A DNA stretch of 64,000 nt. Origin: Asparagopsis taxiformis (Eukaryota > Rhodophyta > Florideophyceae > Bonnemaisoniales > Bonnemaisoniaceae). The translations under genes and the position numbers were made by a program. Location of the stretch: positions 310,001-374,000 of the forward strand of contig JALQPE010000083.1 of assembly GCA_030407315.1 (NCBI GenBank). Reading direction: 5' to 3'. Below the pieces are notes generated by a model, which made no database searches, had not been told where the DNA came from, and was given only the letters and a program-made list of their open reading frames with translations. Shown piece by piece: positions 29,882 through 40,800 of the stretch. Numbering within the stretch: position 1 is the first letter of the stretch; each line of letters starts with the position of its first letter.

Positions 29882-31462
29882 TCAGTTTCCGTCTTCCGCC
29901 GGCACCATCCCCGACAAATCTGCCCAGTCCTCAACCAAACGATCCGGAGAATTGTCTGCCTTGCCTTTGTCCAAATTCCTCTCAGTCGGGAAAGGAACAT
30001 CATCCACTTCAAAACCACTACTGAAAGGATTGTCAGTCTCGACATCCTTCTGACCTCTGTAATCTGTAGAATCGACATAACCGGCAAATTGTCTAAACAC
30101 AAAGTCTTTCCCATCCTCCTCACAAGTAGGAACACTGAACACACTTAAATCCCGTGCAACAAATGTGCGATCCCCACCAAACATAGCTCTCGCCTCACTT
30201 TCCATTCCACGAATCTTCATCTCACTATATGAAACACTTGCATGGTTCAAAATCAATCTCTTAGCACCGACTTTCTTCGCAAATGCTGTTGCGCCCACAG
30301 TGGAAGAATGGCCTCTTGTACGCGCTTGCTGTGTTTGCGCTGCCACATTAGTCGCCTCGTGCACCAAAACGTCGACATTTTCAGCAATATGCGACGCACC
30401 ATCAGCATCGTATGTATCGCCCACTACACAAACTTTACGCGGTTTCCTTCCAGGTTGCATCACGTCTTGATACGGAATAGCCTTTCCCTCCCAGATTCCC
30501 GGCCTTCCCACCAGCCATGATTTAAACAAACTACGAACTTCATGTCGGCCATCAGTAACAATGCCCAATTCCTTCAGCTTAGCTTTATCGAACCGGCGCT
30601 GCACAACATTCTCTGTCACTGTATATGCATACGAAGGCACTGTATGCAATACCGGTGCGGCAACGACGGCTGCGGGACCACGTGAAAAGATACAATCTCT
30701 CTCCTTCTTCGGAGCCATTTTGGGCGACTGTTTATCTTCAACACTGGGAGGTTCTTCAATCAACGTGTATATGTACTTTCCTGAACGTTCACATTTGTCT
30801 GGTCTAATTTCGCGACTAGAAGCCTCATATGACAGTCGTTTCATCGTCGAACTCCGATATGGTTTCGTAAGTCGATGCTTGGCATTGAGAACGGAAGTCC
30901 CAAACTCATTCGGCCAAACCAGCTCATGAATGCGCAAGCAATTTCGTCTTGGAATCCTACAGCCCGACACACCAAGCGACATTCTCAGAAATGCACGAAT
31001 ACCCTGTGGTCCGTATACATTGAGCTGTATGTCAGGTGGATCACTCTGCACCACAGAAGCAGCTGGTGTCGCAGAAGCAGTCTGCTCTGTCGCCAGAATG
31101 GACAAAACCAGCCCAGGAAGGCCGTACAAATGGTCGCCATGCAAGTGGGTAATAAAAATATTACGAACAAGACTGGTGCGCAATGAAGAACGCTGCAATT
31201 GGGATATAGAGCCCTCACCAACATCAAAGAGCCACACTTCAGAGCGAGCAGTTCCGCGCAATCGCATTGCCATGCAACTCGGATATCGTCTGGCACCTCC
31301 CTGGGAACTGGTACCTAGAAATGTGAGCTCCAGACCGCCATAATTGGTGATGGAATTATTGCTCCTATCCGAGCCGAATGCACGACAGGGATTCGTCGGT
31401 CGCGCGAGTCTCGAAGATGTGGCTCGCCATATGGCAGAGCCAAGTCTTGCTCGTGACAGCAT
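29882..31462 (-). CDS. RNZ: tRNase Z (RNase Z), probably mitochondrial or plastid
   Basis: 526 residues from the ATG at 31462; the frame reaches 31636 only through a TTG. The N-terminus (MLSRARLGSAIWRATSSRLARP) is an organelle-targeting peptide. The metallo-beta-lactamase core reads LELTFLGTSSQGG, FDVGEGSISQLQ, then ITHLHGDHLYGLPGL, the zinc motif of RNase Z, and later VHEATNV, RGHSSTVGATAFAKKVGAK and LILNHAS. It trims the 3' trailer of pre-tRNAs. The length lies between the short (about 300) and long (about 800) forms, owing to a long insert in the middle and a polar tail rich in Asp. Confidence 0.92.
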   Translation of the reverse strand: MLSRARLGSAIWRATSSRLARPTNPCRAFGSDRSNNSITNYGGLELTFLGTSSQGGARRYPSCMAMRLRGTARSEVWLFDVGEGSISQLQRSSLRTSLVRNIFITHLHGDHLYGLPGLVLSILATEQTASATPAASVVQSDPPDIQLNVYGPQGIRAFLRMSLGVSGCRIPRRNCLRIHELVWPNEFGTSVLNAKHRLTKPYRSSTMKRLSYEASSREIRPDKCERSGKYIYTLIEEPPSVEDKQSPKMAPKKERDCIFSRGPAAVVAAPVLHTVPSYAYTVTENVVQRRFDKAKLKELGIVTDGRHEVRSLFKSWLVGRPGIWEGKAIPYQDVMQPGRKPRKVCVVGDTYDADGASHIAENVDVLVHEATNVAAQTQQARTRGHSSTVGATAFAKKVGAKRLILNHASVSYSEMKIRGMESEARAMFGGDRTFVARDLSVFSVPTCEEDGKDFVFRQFAGYVDSTDYRGQKDVETDNPFSSGFEVDDVPFPTERNLDKGKADNSPDRLVEDWADLSGMVPAEDGN

Positions 31463-32001
31463 CGGATAGACACATGTGTACCGAAACGATGCAATGATAC
31501 GGGTCGCTGATAGAGGGAAGCTCTGCGAGCAACTTGGTAAAAGTCTGAAACAAAACAATTCGCCAAATGCAGACGGGGACCAACGGCGCAGCGGATCCCC
31601 GTAGTTACGCCGCCTGCTCCCAATGACCGAAGCCAATCGTATTTTCGCACAGAATGCCGCTGCTTATTGCCGGTGATCCGAAAGCAAACCACAGCACTGG
31701 ACACGTTTCAACTCATCATAACACTTCAGTATCAGTATGACACAATTGTACACGTGTGAAATCTAGCTCGACTGCTTCCCATCGTTCTCGAGTCGTGAAT
31801 CGCGACAACGTAATCTCGAATCGTACGCATCATCAACCAGCGCACGTATTACGAGAGCACGCCGCATTGCTAGCATGATACGCGCCAAGATTGCACGTAT
31901 CAAGAGGTAGTAACGCGTAAAATCTTCGTGCGGAAACAGAAAACGAATCGTTTCCACATCAAACCTGACAGCACCTTTCAAAATCTCTCGCACGTTTCGA
32001 C
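31463..32001. promoter_or_regulatory. Divergent region, tRNase Z / twin starch-binding-like gene
   Basis: 539 bases. The first 174 are open in the tRNase Z frame without an ATG. The rest shows no feature beyond weak open frames. Confidence 0.35.
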
Positions 32002-32764
32002 ATGCATGTACCCCATGACGGTCCAAATTCCGCCTTCCACCTGCTGGGACCAAACAACTGGATAGAAGTATTCCACTCGCGACCAAGCTGGGCTGTTTCG
32101 CAGATATCGTATCGGAAGGATGATGAAGAATGGGTACCTTTTGGTCGCTTCCAAGTAAGTCGTTGCCAGTCCGCCATGTTCCGAACCGATGCTAGATACT
32201 TATCCGAAGATTGACTCTCCCGTGTGCCAGTTGATCGATGCCTCAGATATTCGACCCGGCTTCAGGGTATTTCGAATTGAAGCGAAACGTTTGGAGTTTC
32301 GCCTTGCAAGTTCACCGCCCTTAGTCGTGGATTCCAATTCTGGAATGAATTACATCGTCAACGAACCGGGAAGATATGTCCTCGAGAGTGGGAATGGGTG
32401 TCGACGAGTTTCAGATGCACAGATAAGCGATTGTCTTCGTGCGAAACATCCAAAGGATAGGTTTGTTGAATTGTCGTTTCGTCGCGACCCATCATGGAGA
32501 AAATGCTACGTCAATTACGCTGACGAAGCTAGTGGATATAAGACTTGGCGGTCCGTCCTAATGAAAATGGTTGGTGACCATGACTGCTGGTTCCAGCGTC
32601 TTGAAATTGATAAGGGCATTCTATGTGCTTTCACTGATGGCTGCAATAAGTGGGATAGTAATGAAAGTCTTAACTACCACATTTGTCTACCTGGAATGTA
32701 CAGAGTTGGATCCGGTAGCCTTACGTACAAGGGCCGTTCGCAGTTGGATATACATAGGAATTAA
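32002..32764 (+). CDS. Protein with two CBM25/CBM53-like modules (two exons)
   Basis: Join 32002-32154 and 32231-32764, 228 residues. The 76-nt intron is GTAAGT to GTGCCAG, phase 0. The protein is an internal duplication. Module 1 (about 20-115) runs WIEVFHSRPSWAV ... RLEFRLASSPP ... NYIVNEPGRYVLESG. Module 2 (about 118-222) runs FVELSFRRDPSWRK ... GILCAFTDGCNKWD ... NYHICLPGMYRVGSG. The pattern of a Trp-containing strand, then F-x-D-x-x-x-x-WD and NYxIxxPGxYxV, is that of starch-binding modules CBM25/53. No catalytic domain or targeting signal is seen, so it may bind cytosolic starch granules. An additional upstream exon cannot be excluded. Confidence 0.7.
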
Positions 32765-33018
32765 ATGCTACAATTGATCCGAAGCGGACTAGAAAGTTTA
32801 GTACAGAATTTGGCAATCAACCACATTGTTACGACAGATGCTGCAAAGGCAAAGTTCAGTTTTGCTGTATCGCTCAGTTAGGACCTCTACATCTATCATT
32901 ACGACATCCCGTACCAATATGAAAGAAACCATCCAATACAAAAGTGTCCACTTTCCACGCCGATTAGAATTGTACTTGAACGCAATACCGCATACTAAAC
33001 GAGTACCTTAAGAAAACT

Positions 33019-34416
33019 CTACTTATCGGCAGCAAACTCGACCTTGATAGCCTTCCCAAGCATGACAACAGTGTTACCCTCCATGATGGCGACACGGCCA
33101 AGACCCTCGCAAGACTTGAAGCCCTCAACAACGAATGGCTGTTGCGGTTCGAAGACAATTTCGGCGACTTCGTTAGCCTTAATGTATTCTGGGTGCTCGA
33201 CCTTGGCACCACCAGTTTCCTTGCCCATCTTCCAGTTGATAGACTTGATTTTGCATGCTGATCGGCCGGTACGGACGAAGGCAACTGGGGCGTAACCAAC
33301 CTTGAGCTGTCCAGGATGGTCCAGAATCTGAACCTGGGCAGTGAACTGGCCGCATCTCTTGAGGGAAGTATCCTTCTGGAGGATCATGACGTCACCAACA
33401 CGCGGCATGTTAATCTTGTCAAGATTCTTCACGTTGAGACCGACGTTGTCACCTGGTCCAGCCTGCGGGACAGACTTGTGATGCATTTCGACTGAGAACA
33501 CCTTACCGGCGCACGGCGTGGAGGAGGTATGGGTCGGCAAGAAGAGAACCAAATCTTCAGGCTTGATGAGGCCCTGCTCCACACGACCAGTGATAACATC
33601 TCCGACACCCTTGATCTTGTAGACACCAGAAACGGGCATTCGAAGCTTGGCCTCGGAGGGACGCTCCGGGATCTTGACCATCTTCTCAAGGGCATCAGCC
33701 AGGGTATCGATGTGCACCTTCTCCTTTCCGACGGCAATGTCGACACCCTTCCACCAGTCCATGTTAGTGGACTTGGTGATAAGGTTGTCACCCATCCATC
33801 CGGAAATGGGGATAACTGGCAAGCTCTTAGCAACAAAGTCCTTCTTCCATCCGACCTTCACAAGCATGCCTGTGACCTCGTTCTTGATCTCAGTGAATCG
33901 GTCCTTACCGTACTTGGCGACGTCACAATCCATCTTGTTGACACCAACAATGAGCTGCTTGACACCAAGCAAGTTGAGGAGACGAGCGTGCTGACGGGTC
34001 TGGCCCTGGACCTGACCGGCCTTGTGGTCACCCTTGGCGATAGAGGTAATGAAGTTACCGTCGGCGGGAACCATGAGTAGACCGACATCAGCCTGGGATG
34101 CACCAGAAATCATGTTCTTGATGAAATCACGATGGCCAGGGGCGTCAATGATGGTGTAATGGTAGGAATCGGTGAAGAACTCTTTGGTAGTACAGGCGAT
34201 GGTCACACCACGGGCACGCTCTTCCTTGGACTTGTCCATGTAGAAGGCAAAGGCAAAAGAATCCTTACCGAGGGCCTTTGCCTCATCCTTGAGCTTCTGC
34301 ATCTCACGATCGGAGATGCCACCCAGTTCGAAGATGAGTCGACCGGTGGTGGTAGACTTACCGGCATCGACATGACCGCAGATAACGATGGAAACGTGCT
34401 TCTTTCCTTCCGTCAT
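33019..34416 (-). CDS. EFL: EFL: elongation factor-like GTPase replacing EF-1alpha
   Basis: A 465-residue translation GTPase. G motifs: GHVDAGKST, DAPGHRDF, NKMDCD. Its sequence signature is that of EFL rather than classical EF-1A: GRLIFELGGIS, FAFAFYMDKSKEERARG, CTTKEFFTDSYHYTIID and the HKAGQVQGQTRQHARLLN segment where EF-1A has an AEFEAG ... TREHA form. EFL delivers aminoacyl-tRNA to the ribosome in lineages that have usually lost EF-1A, including some red algae. C-ending codons dominate, as expected for high expression. It lies divergent from RPS11, and a TTTATAAA at about 34581-34590 may be its TATA box. Confidence 0.95.
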   Translation of the reverse strand: MTEGKKHVSIVICGHVDAGKSTTTGRLIFELGGISDREMQKLKDEAKALGKDSFAFAFYMDKSKEERARGVTIACTTKEFFTDSYHYTIIDAPGHRDFIKNMISGASQADVGLLMVPADGNFITSIAKGDHKAGQVQGQTRQHARLLNLLGVKQLIVGVNKMDCDVAKYGKDRFTEIKNEVTGMLVKVGWKKDFVAKSLPVIPISGWMGDNLITKSTNMDWWKGVDIAVGKEKVHIDTLADALEKMVKIPERPSEAKLRMPVSGVYKIKGVGDVITGRVEQGLIKPEDLVLFLPTHTSSTPCAGKVFSVEMHHKSVPQAGPGDNVGLNVKNLDKINMPRVGDVMILQKDTSLKRCGQFTAQVQILDHPGQLKVGYAPVAFVRTGRSACKIKSINWKMGKETGGAKVEHPEYIKANEVAEIVFEPQQPFVVEGFKSCEGLGRVAIMEGNTVVMLGKAIKVEFAADK

Positions 34417-35244
34417 GGTGATAGAGTGTGAGTGAGGAGAAAGTAGACTGTTGCTACGCTTACGTCGTGCGCTTGGGTGGAAAGTAGAGAGTAGCGACGG
34501 ACGGCGACCCTGAACTTCAGTTGTGAGGCAATTCTACAAACGGAGACGGTCGCGAGCGGCGGGGGCGAAAAAATTATTCCGTTTATAAACATGATACCAA
34601 AAGTACCGATCGCCAGCGTTGCTTACTGTGGTGCCCTGAAAATAATTGAAATACTAGTTTCCCAACGTAACTTTCACAGCGAAACATCGTCGGCATCGGC
34701 AGAAAAACGTTCGAAGCGCAACTGGCCACCGGCGCGCCGCCGTCGGTGCTGGAGCCGCCGTCGCCGATTCCTTCCAGTTGAATGGCTGTGTGTGTTGTTC
34801 TACATCCTCCAATTTGCAAATCTCTGCCCCACCGAAAGATCTACCCGACTGTAGGTCCACTTTCTTGGACCGCTCGACACATTTCATACTCCAGAAAATT
34901 CCGTTCACTGTGCCTTTGTCCAATCACTGCCGCTGTACACACCCCGCTTATGTCATCGGTCCAATCCCGCGCTCAATCATTCTACGTTCCGTCCAATCAT
35001 TCCGTCTCATGCAATGGATCCCCGATCCACTTTTTCCCCACCCCAAACAAAAACTTTCACCATTTCTTTTCCACTTTCCATATTTCCCCCAATGAACGAC
35101 AGCTGTCCAATTCCGTCGTCGTCGACGACATGGCAGCGATCGTTTCAGTAGCCAACCATAGGCGCCAAGTCTCGACTATCCAAGACTACACCATTGCAAT
35201 CCCGGAGGCATAGATCTGAGTGCAACCATCCAGCTCATCTCAAC
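34417..35244. promoter_or_regulatory. Divergent promoter region EFL / RPS11
   Basis: 828 bases between two highly expressed translation genes. A GTTTATAAAC lies at 34581-34590, about 165 bases upstream of the EFL ATG. CCAAT boxes cluster on the RPS11 side (TCCAATCACT at 34919-34928, further TCCAATC near 34968 and 34990). Small frames inside are not protein-like. Confidence 0.5.
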
Positions 35245-35706
35245 ATGGCTGAAATCATCCACGAAAAGTCCTTCCCCAAGCAATCAGCCGTCTCCCTGGT
35301 GGGTCGCGTCGGTCGCAAGAGCGGCAGATGGTACCGTAACGTCGGTCTCGGTATCAAGACTCCTCGCGAAGCAATTGAGGGTACCTATGTCGACAAGAAG
35401 TGTCCCTTCACAGGAGACGTGTCCATTCGCGGTCGTCTGTTCCGAGGCGTAGTCGTGTCGACCAAGATGAAGAAAACGGTCATTGTTCGTCGCGATTATT
35501 TGCATTGGATCAGAAAATACAAGCGATTCGAAAAGCGCCATCGCAACATTCCAGCGCACGCCTCCCCATGCTTCCGTCTCCGCGAAGGTGATCAGGTAAC
35601 CATCGGCCAGAATCGCCCGACCTCCAAGACGAAGCGTTTTGCGGTTCTCAAAATCAATCGCGCTGCTCCATCCGCGGATGGCAAGAAATTGTTTGCCGGC
35701 CTCTAA
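35245..35706 (+). CDS. RPS11: 40S ribosomal protein S11 (uS17)
   Basis: 153 residues from the ATG at 35245 (CTCAACATGGC); the open frame upstream is leader. The eukaryotic uS17 features are all there: N-terminal extension (HEKSFPKQ), [49 protein letters not shown] and [19 protein letters not shown]. It binds 18S rRNA early in small-subunit assembly. The length is typical. It is part of the translation gene group from 33 to 37.6 kb. Confidence 0.97.
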   Translation: MAEIIHEKSFPKQSAVSLVGRVGRKSGRWYRNVGLGIKTPREAIEGTYVDKKCPFTGDVSIRGRLFRGVVVSTKMKKTVIVRRDYLHWIRKYKRFEKRHRNIPAHASPCFRLREGDQVTIGQNRPTSKTKRFAVLKINRAAPSADGKKLFAGL

Positions 35707-36338
35707 CTCTATCAGTACAGTTTGACAGCAGTTCGTGGTGTAAAGAAATATTCGCGACACTTTGGAACAATCTTTGCTACTCTTTTAATCTGTGAGGTTT
35801 TGTCATGTGCACTAGCCTGGACAGCGTTCTTGTTGCTCGGTCAGTTCCCGCTCTGTGTTCTGTAGCGGTCTTCCTTGTGAAGGAGATGGCTTTCGGGACG
35901 CGTACTGCGTCTCGATCTTCCTCTGAATTGTACCATAGTTCGCGTGCAAAGTCCTAGGCAAGATTAGATCGGATTCACGTAGTTCCCATTCGTTGTAATT
36001 CACACATTTGGGTCTCCTCGATTCCTACAGTATTTCTCCATTACATTACTATGCACGTAGTTTGATAATCTATGCCCAGAGACGTGTTCGAAGCTCGATC
36101 TACAAAACGCCGTAACCATCATAATGCGTCACTATTATTTCTAGTCTTAAACTACTTGCAGCACCCTAAACCTATGCAAATCAGCTACAAATTGATACCT
36201 GAACACCAAAAGCCAGCCTCCGCGAGTTTAATGCATTTATCGAGTGAGCTACAAAAGTTGAATTTCGTCAAGCTACTGAACAGTGCAAAAATATGCAACA
36301 CAACCAATGCGTCGCAACATAGAGGCCAGGCAAACACA
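35707..36338. other. Convergent spacer RPS11 / RPS14
   Basis: 632 bases between two convergent stop codons, longer than most 3' spacers here. The minus-strand frame 35812-36003 (63 codons) has no recognisable content. Nothing else is seen. Confidence 0.35.
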
Positions 36339-36785
36339 CTACAAACGACGACCGCGGCGACCGCCCTTCTTCCTGGTTGAATCGGTGGGAATGGGGGTGA
36401 CATCCTCAATTCGACCAATCTTCAGGCCGGAACGAGCGAGCGCACGCATAGCAGACTGCGCTCCCGGACCAGGTGTCTTGGTAGTGTTACCACCAGTTGC
36501 GCGAAGCTTGATGTGAATAGCAGTCACACCCAATTCCTTGAGACGCTCCGCGACTTTCTGTGCTGCCATCATAGCAGCATATGGAGAACTCTCATCACGA
36601 TCGGCCTTCACTTCCATTCCTCCTGTGCGACGGACCAACGTTTCGCGACCGGACAGATCGGTCACATGGATGAAAGTGTCATTGAACGACGCAAAAAGAT
36701 GGCAGACACCGAAGCAATTCTCGCCCTCGCGAAGCGTGGGGCCTAGCTTGACCGGCTCCTGCTCTGCCCTGACCTTGCGCGACAT
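36339..36785 (-). CDS. RPS14: 40S ribosomal protein S14 (uS11)
   Basis: 148 residues from the ATG at 36785; the frame is open 5 codons further. Typical features are [60 protein letters not shown] and the conserved C-terminal [17 protein letters not shown]. It binds the platform of the small ribosomal subunit. It is head to head with RPL35A. Confidence 0.97.
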   Translation of the reverse strand: MSRKVRAEQEPVKLGPTLREGENCFGVCHLFASFNDTFIHVTDLSGRETLVRRTGGMEVKADRDESSPYAAMMAAQKVAERLKELGVTAIHIKLRATGGNTTKTPGPGAQSAMRALARSGLKIGRIEDVTPIPTDSTRKKGGRRGRRL

Positions 36786-37215
36786 TGTTACTGACCACAC
36801 CGAACTACGACTGGGAAGGGGGAAAGGTGGGGAGAGAGTGTTGGATTAAAAGATGATGGGAATGGAGGTGAGATAGGACAGGTATGATGACAAGTCGACA
36901 CAGCCTTTTCGCCAGACGCCGGCGGTGACAATCAAAATTTATTGACAATTCAAGTATGGTTTTGTACAAATTCTAACAAATGTGAAAATATTTTCAAAGG
37001 TGACAAACAAATTCATCCGGCGGATCAACGAGGAGTAATATTATAAAAATTTCAAATACCCTAAATCACCGTGATGGACGTAACCAAGCAGGTCTAATCG
37101 ACGGTGTCCTTTACCATACCTGCGGCCTGCTCGGTCTCCATCTAACGATCAAGGTCGTCTTGAGCACATTGGAGTTCTGGGTGAAGCGATACGCGAGCTC
37201 CTTCTCAACACAAAA
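36786..37215. promoter_or_regulatory. Divergent promoter RPS14 / RPL35A
   Basis: 430 bases between start codons of two ribosomal protein genes. AT-rich in the centre (36940-37060). No clear box is picked out; joint control is inferred from layout only. Confidence 0.4.
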
Positions 37216-37554
37216 ATGGTCAAATCTATCCGGTTGCATATCAAAGCAGTGCACATGGGCTACAAGCGCAATCGTCGCAACCAGCACTGCGGCCAATCGC
37301 GTCTACAGATCGAGGGTGTGCAGGATCGCAAAGACACGCAGTTTTACATGGGCAAGCGCGTCGCCTATGTGTACAAGGCGCCAACAGAAAGGAAGAATGC
37401 AGAAGGTGTCATGAGCAAATATCGTGTCATCTGGGGTCGTATCACCGCACCACACGGAAATAACGGCCATGTGCGCGCCAAGTTCCGTACCAATCTCCCA
37501 GCGACTTCGATCGGAAAGGGATTACGCGTCATGCTCTATCCCAGTACTATCTAA
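37216..37554 (+). CDS. RPL35A: 60S ribosomal protein L35a (eL33)
   Basis: 112 residues, the usual length. Family features: an N-terminal basic segment (GYKRNRRNQHCGQSRLQIEG), FYMGKRVAYVYKAP, YRVIWGRITAPHGNNGHVRAKF and the end RVMLYPSTI. It is a structural protein of the large subunit, located on the solvent side. No intron is seen, although the gene often has one elsewhere. Confidence 0.97.
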   Translation: MVKSIRLHIKAVHMGYKRNRRNQHCGQSRLQIEGVQDRKDTQFYMGKRVAYVYKAPTERKNAEGVMSKYRVIWGRITAPHGNNGHVRAKFRTNLPATSIGKGLRVMLYPSTI

Positions 37555-37642
37555 TCAAAACTCATTCTTTGACTGCACTTCTTGCGATGCGAATGCCTGC
37601 TGAGTCGTCTAGACCACCGCTCTTGTCGTTCGATCCGACCAT

Positions 37643-37781
37643 TCATTGTGATGCGCTGCTTGCCGTAAGTTGTTCATAGAGTTCTCCGAGGCGTGCTGCA
37701 AGCGCGTCTAGTAGTTGGTTGGTGTCGTTCTGTGCGATGGCGACTCGTTTTCGGTTGATTTTGCGTAAAAGCTGATGTAAA
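37643..37781 (-). other. Possible orphan exon, helical
   Basis: In the minus strand, just after a CTTTCAG that looks like an acceptor, 139 bases are open to a stop at 37643-37645 and read as a typical amphipathic helix (LHQLLRKINRKRVAIAQ ... LLDALAARLGELYEQL). There is no ATG in frame. It could be the last exon of an alternative transcript of the large gene upstream, but no good donor in the needed phase was found. Confidence 0.25.
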
Positions 37782-37847
37782 CTGAAAGGTGGTGTTGTCA
37801 GTATTGTTCTTCATTGTGTTAATGTGTCGTCTAGATTATAGTTAGAG

Positions 37848-40800
37848 CTATTCTACATTGCTTTCAGTTGCATTGTCCAGTCCTACTAGAAATCTCTCCA
37901 CCTTCAACCTTTCATTCTTTTGCAATGAAGCTGCAAAGCTTCCCAACAATAACATCTCCTCTTTGGCAAGCCCTGCCATGTACTTGCCATTTTCATCAAG
38001 ACTGCTTAGTGGGATCTTCTCTGAGGAATCTACATCCGGTAACGTCCCAACAAGCAGCGGTAGGAATAGTGAGTAGAGGACAAGGCCTAGTCGATTTGTA
38101 ACAGTGCAGTTTTCGCCGTCATCACTAATAGCTGCGATTGCACATTTCAGACCGAAGTGTGCACATTTCTCACCATGTTTTGAAGCTCCAATATGCGCCA
38201 GTTCGTGTGCAAGTACTTTGGCAGCTGCATGACATTCTTCTCCCACATCGATTGATAATTCACAAATTGTATTGGTTACGTAGTCTTCCACACCGTAACA
38301 TGATAGGCACAGCACCAAGGCAGCAACATCTTCTACATCGTCGTCTGTTCTGATTTTTCGAGAAACCAACATATCTGCATATGGCTTCGAGCAAATTTCA
38401 GGAGCAATCGTAGCCAAGGTGGCTCCAATCGATGTACACAATTTGATTACAGACATGCACTGTTCCATAGCGGCATCATTGAATATCCGTTGAGTCTTGG
38501 CGAAGCATAGTTTGATAAAGTCAGTATCCGCTCCTGGTGATAGAATAGCCGTCTTCACCAAACTACAGACACATTGTTGAAAGCTTGTGTCGCAGGCCAG
38601 GGATGAGATTCGTGATCCTTTCTGTTCAACGACCAGAAACACTGCATCCATGCAATGAGCAAGGTATGGTTTGAGTAAATCTCTCCGCGATCTACCGAGG
38701 TGATCAACCAATTTGCTCAAACCCTTCAGTCCAACTCCAATGGACTTCATGTTTCCTTGCAGTGATCTAAAGCTGTCCACCACGCCCACCATTAGGATTG
38801 AAAGTATTAGTTCGAGTACACAAATTCCAATGCTCATGTCGAAATTCTGCAAACAGGATAATCTGTAACTATACAGCAGGAACTCGGACTTCTTGCACTG
38901 TGCGAAAGCAACCAATACTTCTCTTATTTGGTTGTCAATCTCCTTTCCTGAGTTCAAGAAACACGTAAGAGCTTCTTGGTTCTGGGTCATGAATGCTTGC
39001 TTCCGGAATTCAGAAGCCGCATCCTCATGCTCATGCTTCATCAACCACACATATGACGCAAGGACAACAGATTCGTATTGACTACAGTTCTGAGCCATCC
39101 TAATTCCTGGTGATAGCACATTCAGCCAACGATTGAGATCCTGAGATGTTGGGTATGTGGATGTAGATCCAATACATGATAATGCTCCAAGGACAACTGG
39201 AGTAATATATAGGCTTATAGCAGCTTCAAGTTGAGATTCAGGAACTGATGCTGCTGTTAGAGAACCACCATCTCTAGCTATCATTTTCAGTTCGTTAACC
39301 CTCAAAGTTGAAACGAAGTCCCCACAAACTGCAAACAATAGACCCTTAATCGTTCCTACCTTTTCCAAACATTTCATCCACAGAGCAGATTGAGGTTGTC
39401 CGCAATGAATTCTGTAATCCGAGGAAACAAGGAATGAGGATATGAGGCGTCCATAGCTAGACACAAGAGCCAATGTTGCATGGAGGCCTACTTCCTCCCC
39501 TTGATCGGAGTATAAGAAACGCTTTCGCAAGTCTCCTGGTGTTCCTTTGCTGAGAAATGATAACAGAGCATCTTCCGATTGTTCTATTAGTGCTTCGGTT
39601 CTCAGTCTAAGCGATGCTACCAACATTTCTGTCATCGCCATCGTAGCCATATTTGCAACACTGTGCGGAACTTCATCCGATACAAGTCTACTTATTTGTC
39701 TTGCATTTGGACTCCAAAGATTTGTAAAGGCCTCCATTGCCTTTTCATTGGACTTCCAGTTTGTTTCTGGACAGCTAATTCTCGCCGAAATTCGCTGAAA
39801 AAACTTGCAGGCTTCCCCACTCGTCTCCACTCCATGTTTATCAGTTTGAAATAACTGTTGTATGAAGTCGACAATCTTCGGGAGAAAATCCATAGCGCAT
39901 TCCTGAGAAACCCCCTGCCCTACAGAAGGGAGGCATGAACATGAATCCAAAGAGCGATCAACAGACTCAACTGCCACTTTCAACGCAAGACCCTTCGTGG
40001 CCAGGGAAACATCCCATGTTGCCTTACTACTTCCGTAGTTCAACCGCTCCCCACCCAAGCATACAGCTCGGCATAAACCAAACCAGTACTTTGGGCGTTT
40101 AGTCACATCATAGGGTAATAAGATGTGAAGTAAAGTGCTTGCCTCAGTGATACCACTGTCTGCTGCTGCAAGAAGGACTTCAGGGAGTTTTGGAAGATGA
40201 GTACACGTTTCTGCTGTGCCTGCGCCTCTGAGCACTTCTAGTACTGCGGCAATGGCCGCAACTTTGAGTTCCTCAAAATCCATGGTCACTTCGATAGGTG
40301 CCAGAGAATCGTATACAACTTCATCCAAGAAAGGACCTACTGCACTATGAATTCGTATCGCTTCCTTCAGTGAAAACGATTGAATGGGTACGACACCATC
40401 CTTGTATTGCTCTGCAGAAATTCGGGAAGTTGTTCCGTTTGCAGTTGTCAATAGCCCATTATCCTGAGATAGAATATTCGCACGAGCAAGATCAATCTTC
40501 GATGCCCACAGCGTAGATATCCCATACAGTCCTGCAGCACGAGCATTGAGAGCAGATGCCCCTGTCCATTGTATTACTTCTGTGAGCAGCTCTGTAGCGG
40601 AGAACGCTGCGGAATCATTCAATTCCCACCATTGCAATCTGCAAGATGACAATACTGCTGCTGCTCCGATTGCTAAAGCAGGCGAGTTACTTCCTATTCC
40701 ACACGAGTCTTGACAAAAGAACAATTTCCTCTCGCCATTGCTTTTGATTCCAATGTCGTTCCATGTATTAGCGAAGCAGGTTGCCCATATACCTGTTTCT

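Noticed and set aside
31463..31636. Extension of tRNase Z from a TTG codon
   Set aside because: The ATG at 31462 gives a good targeting peptide; the extension lacks an ATG.
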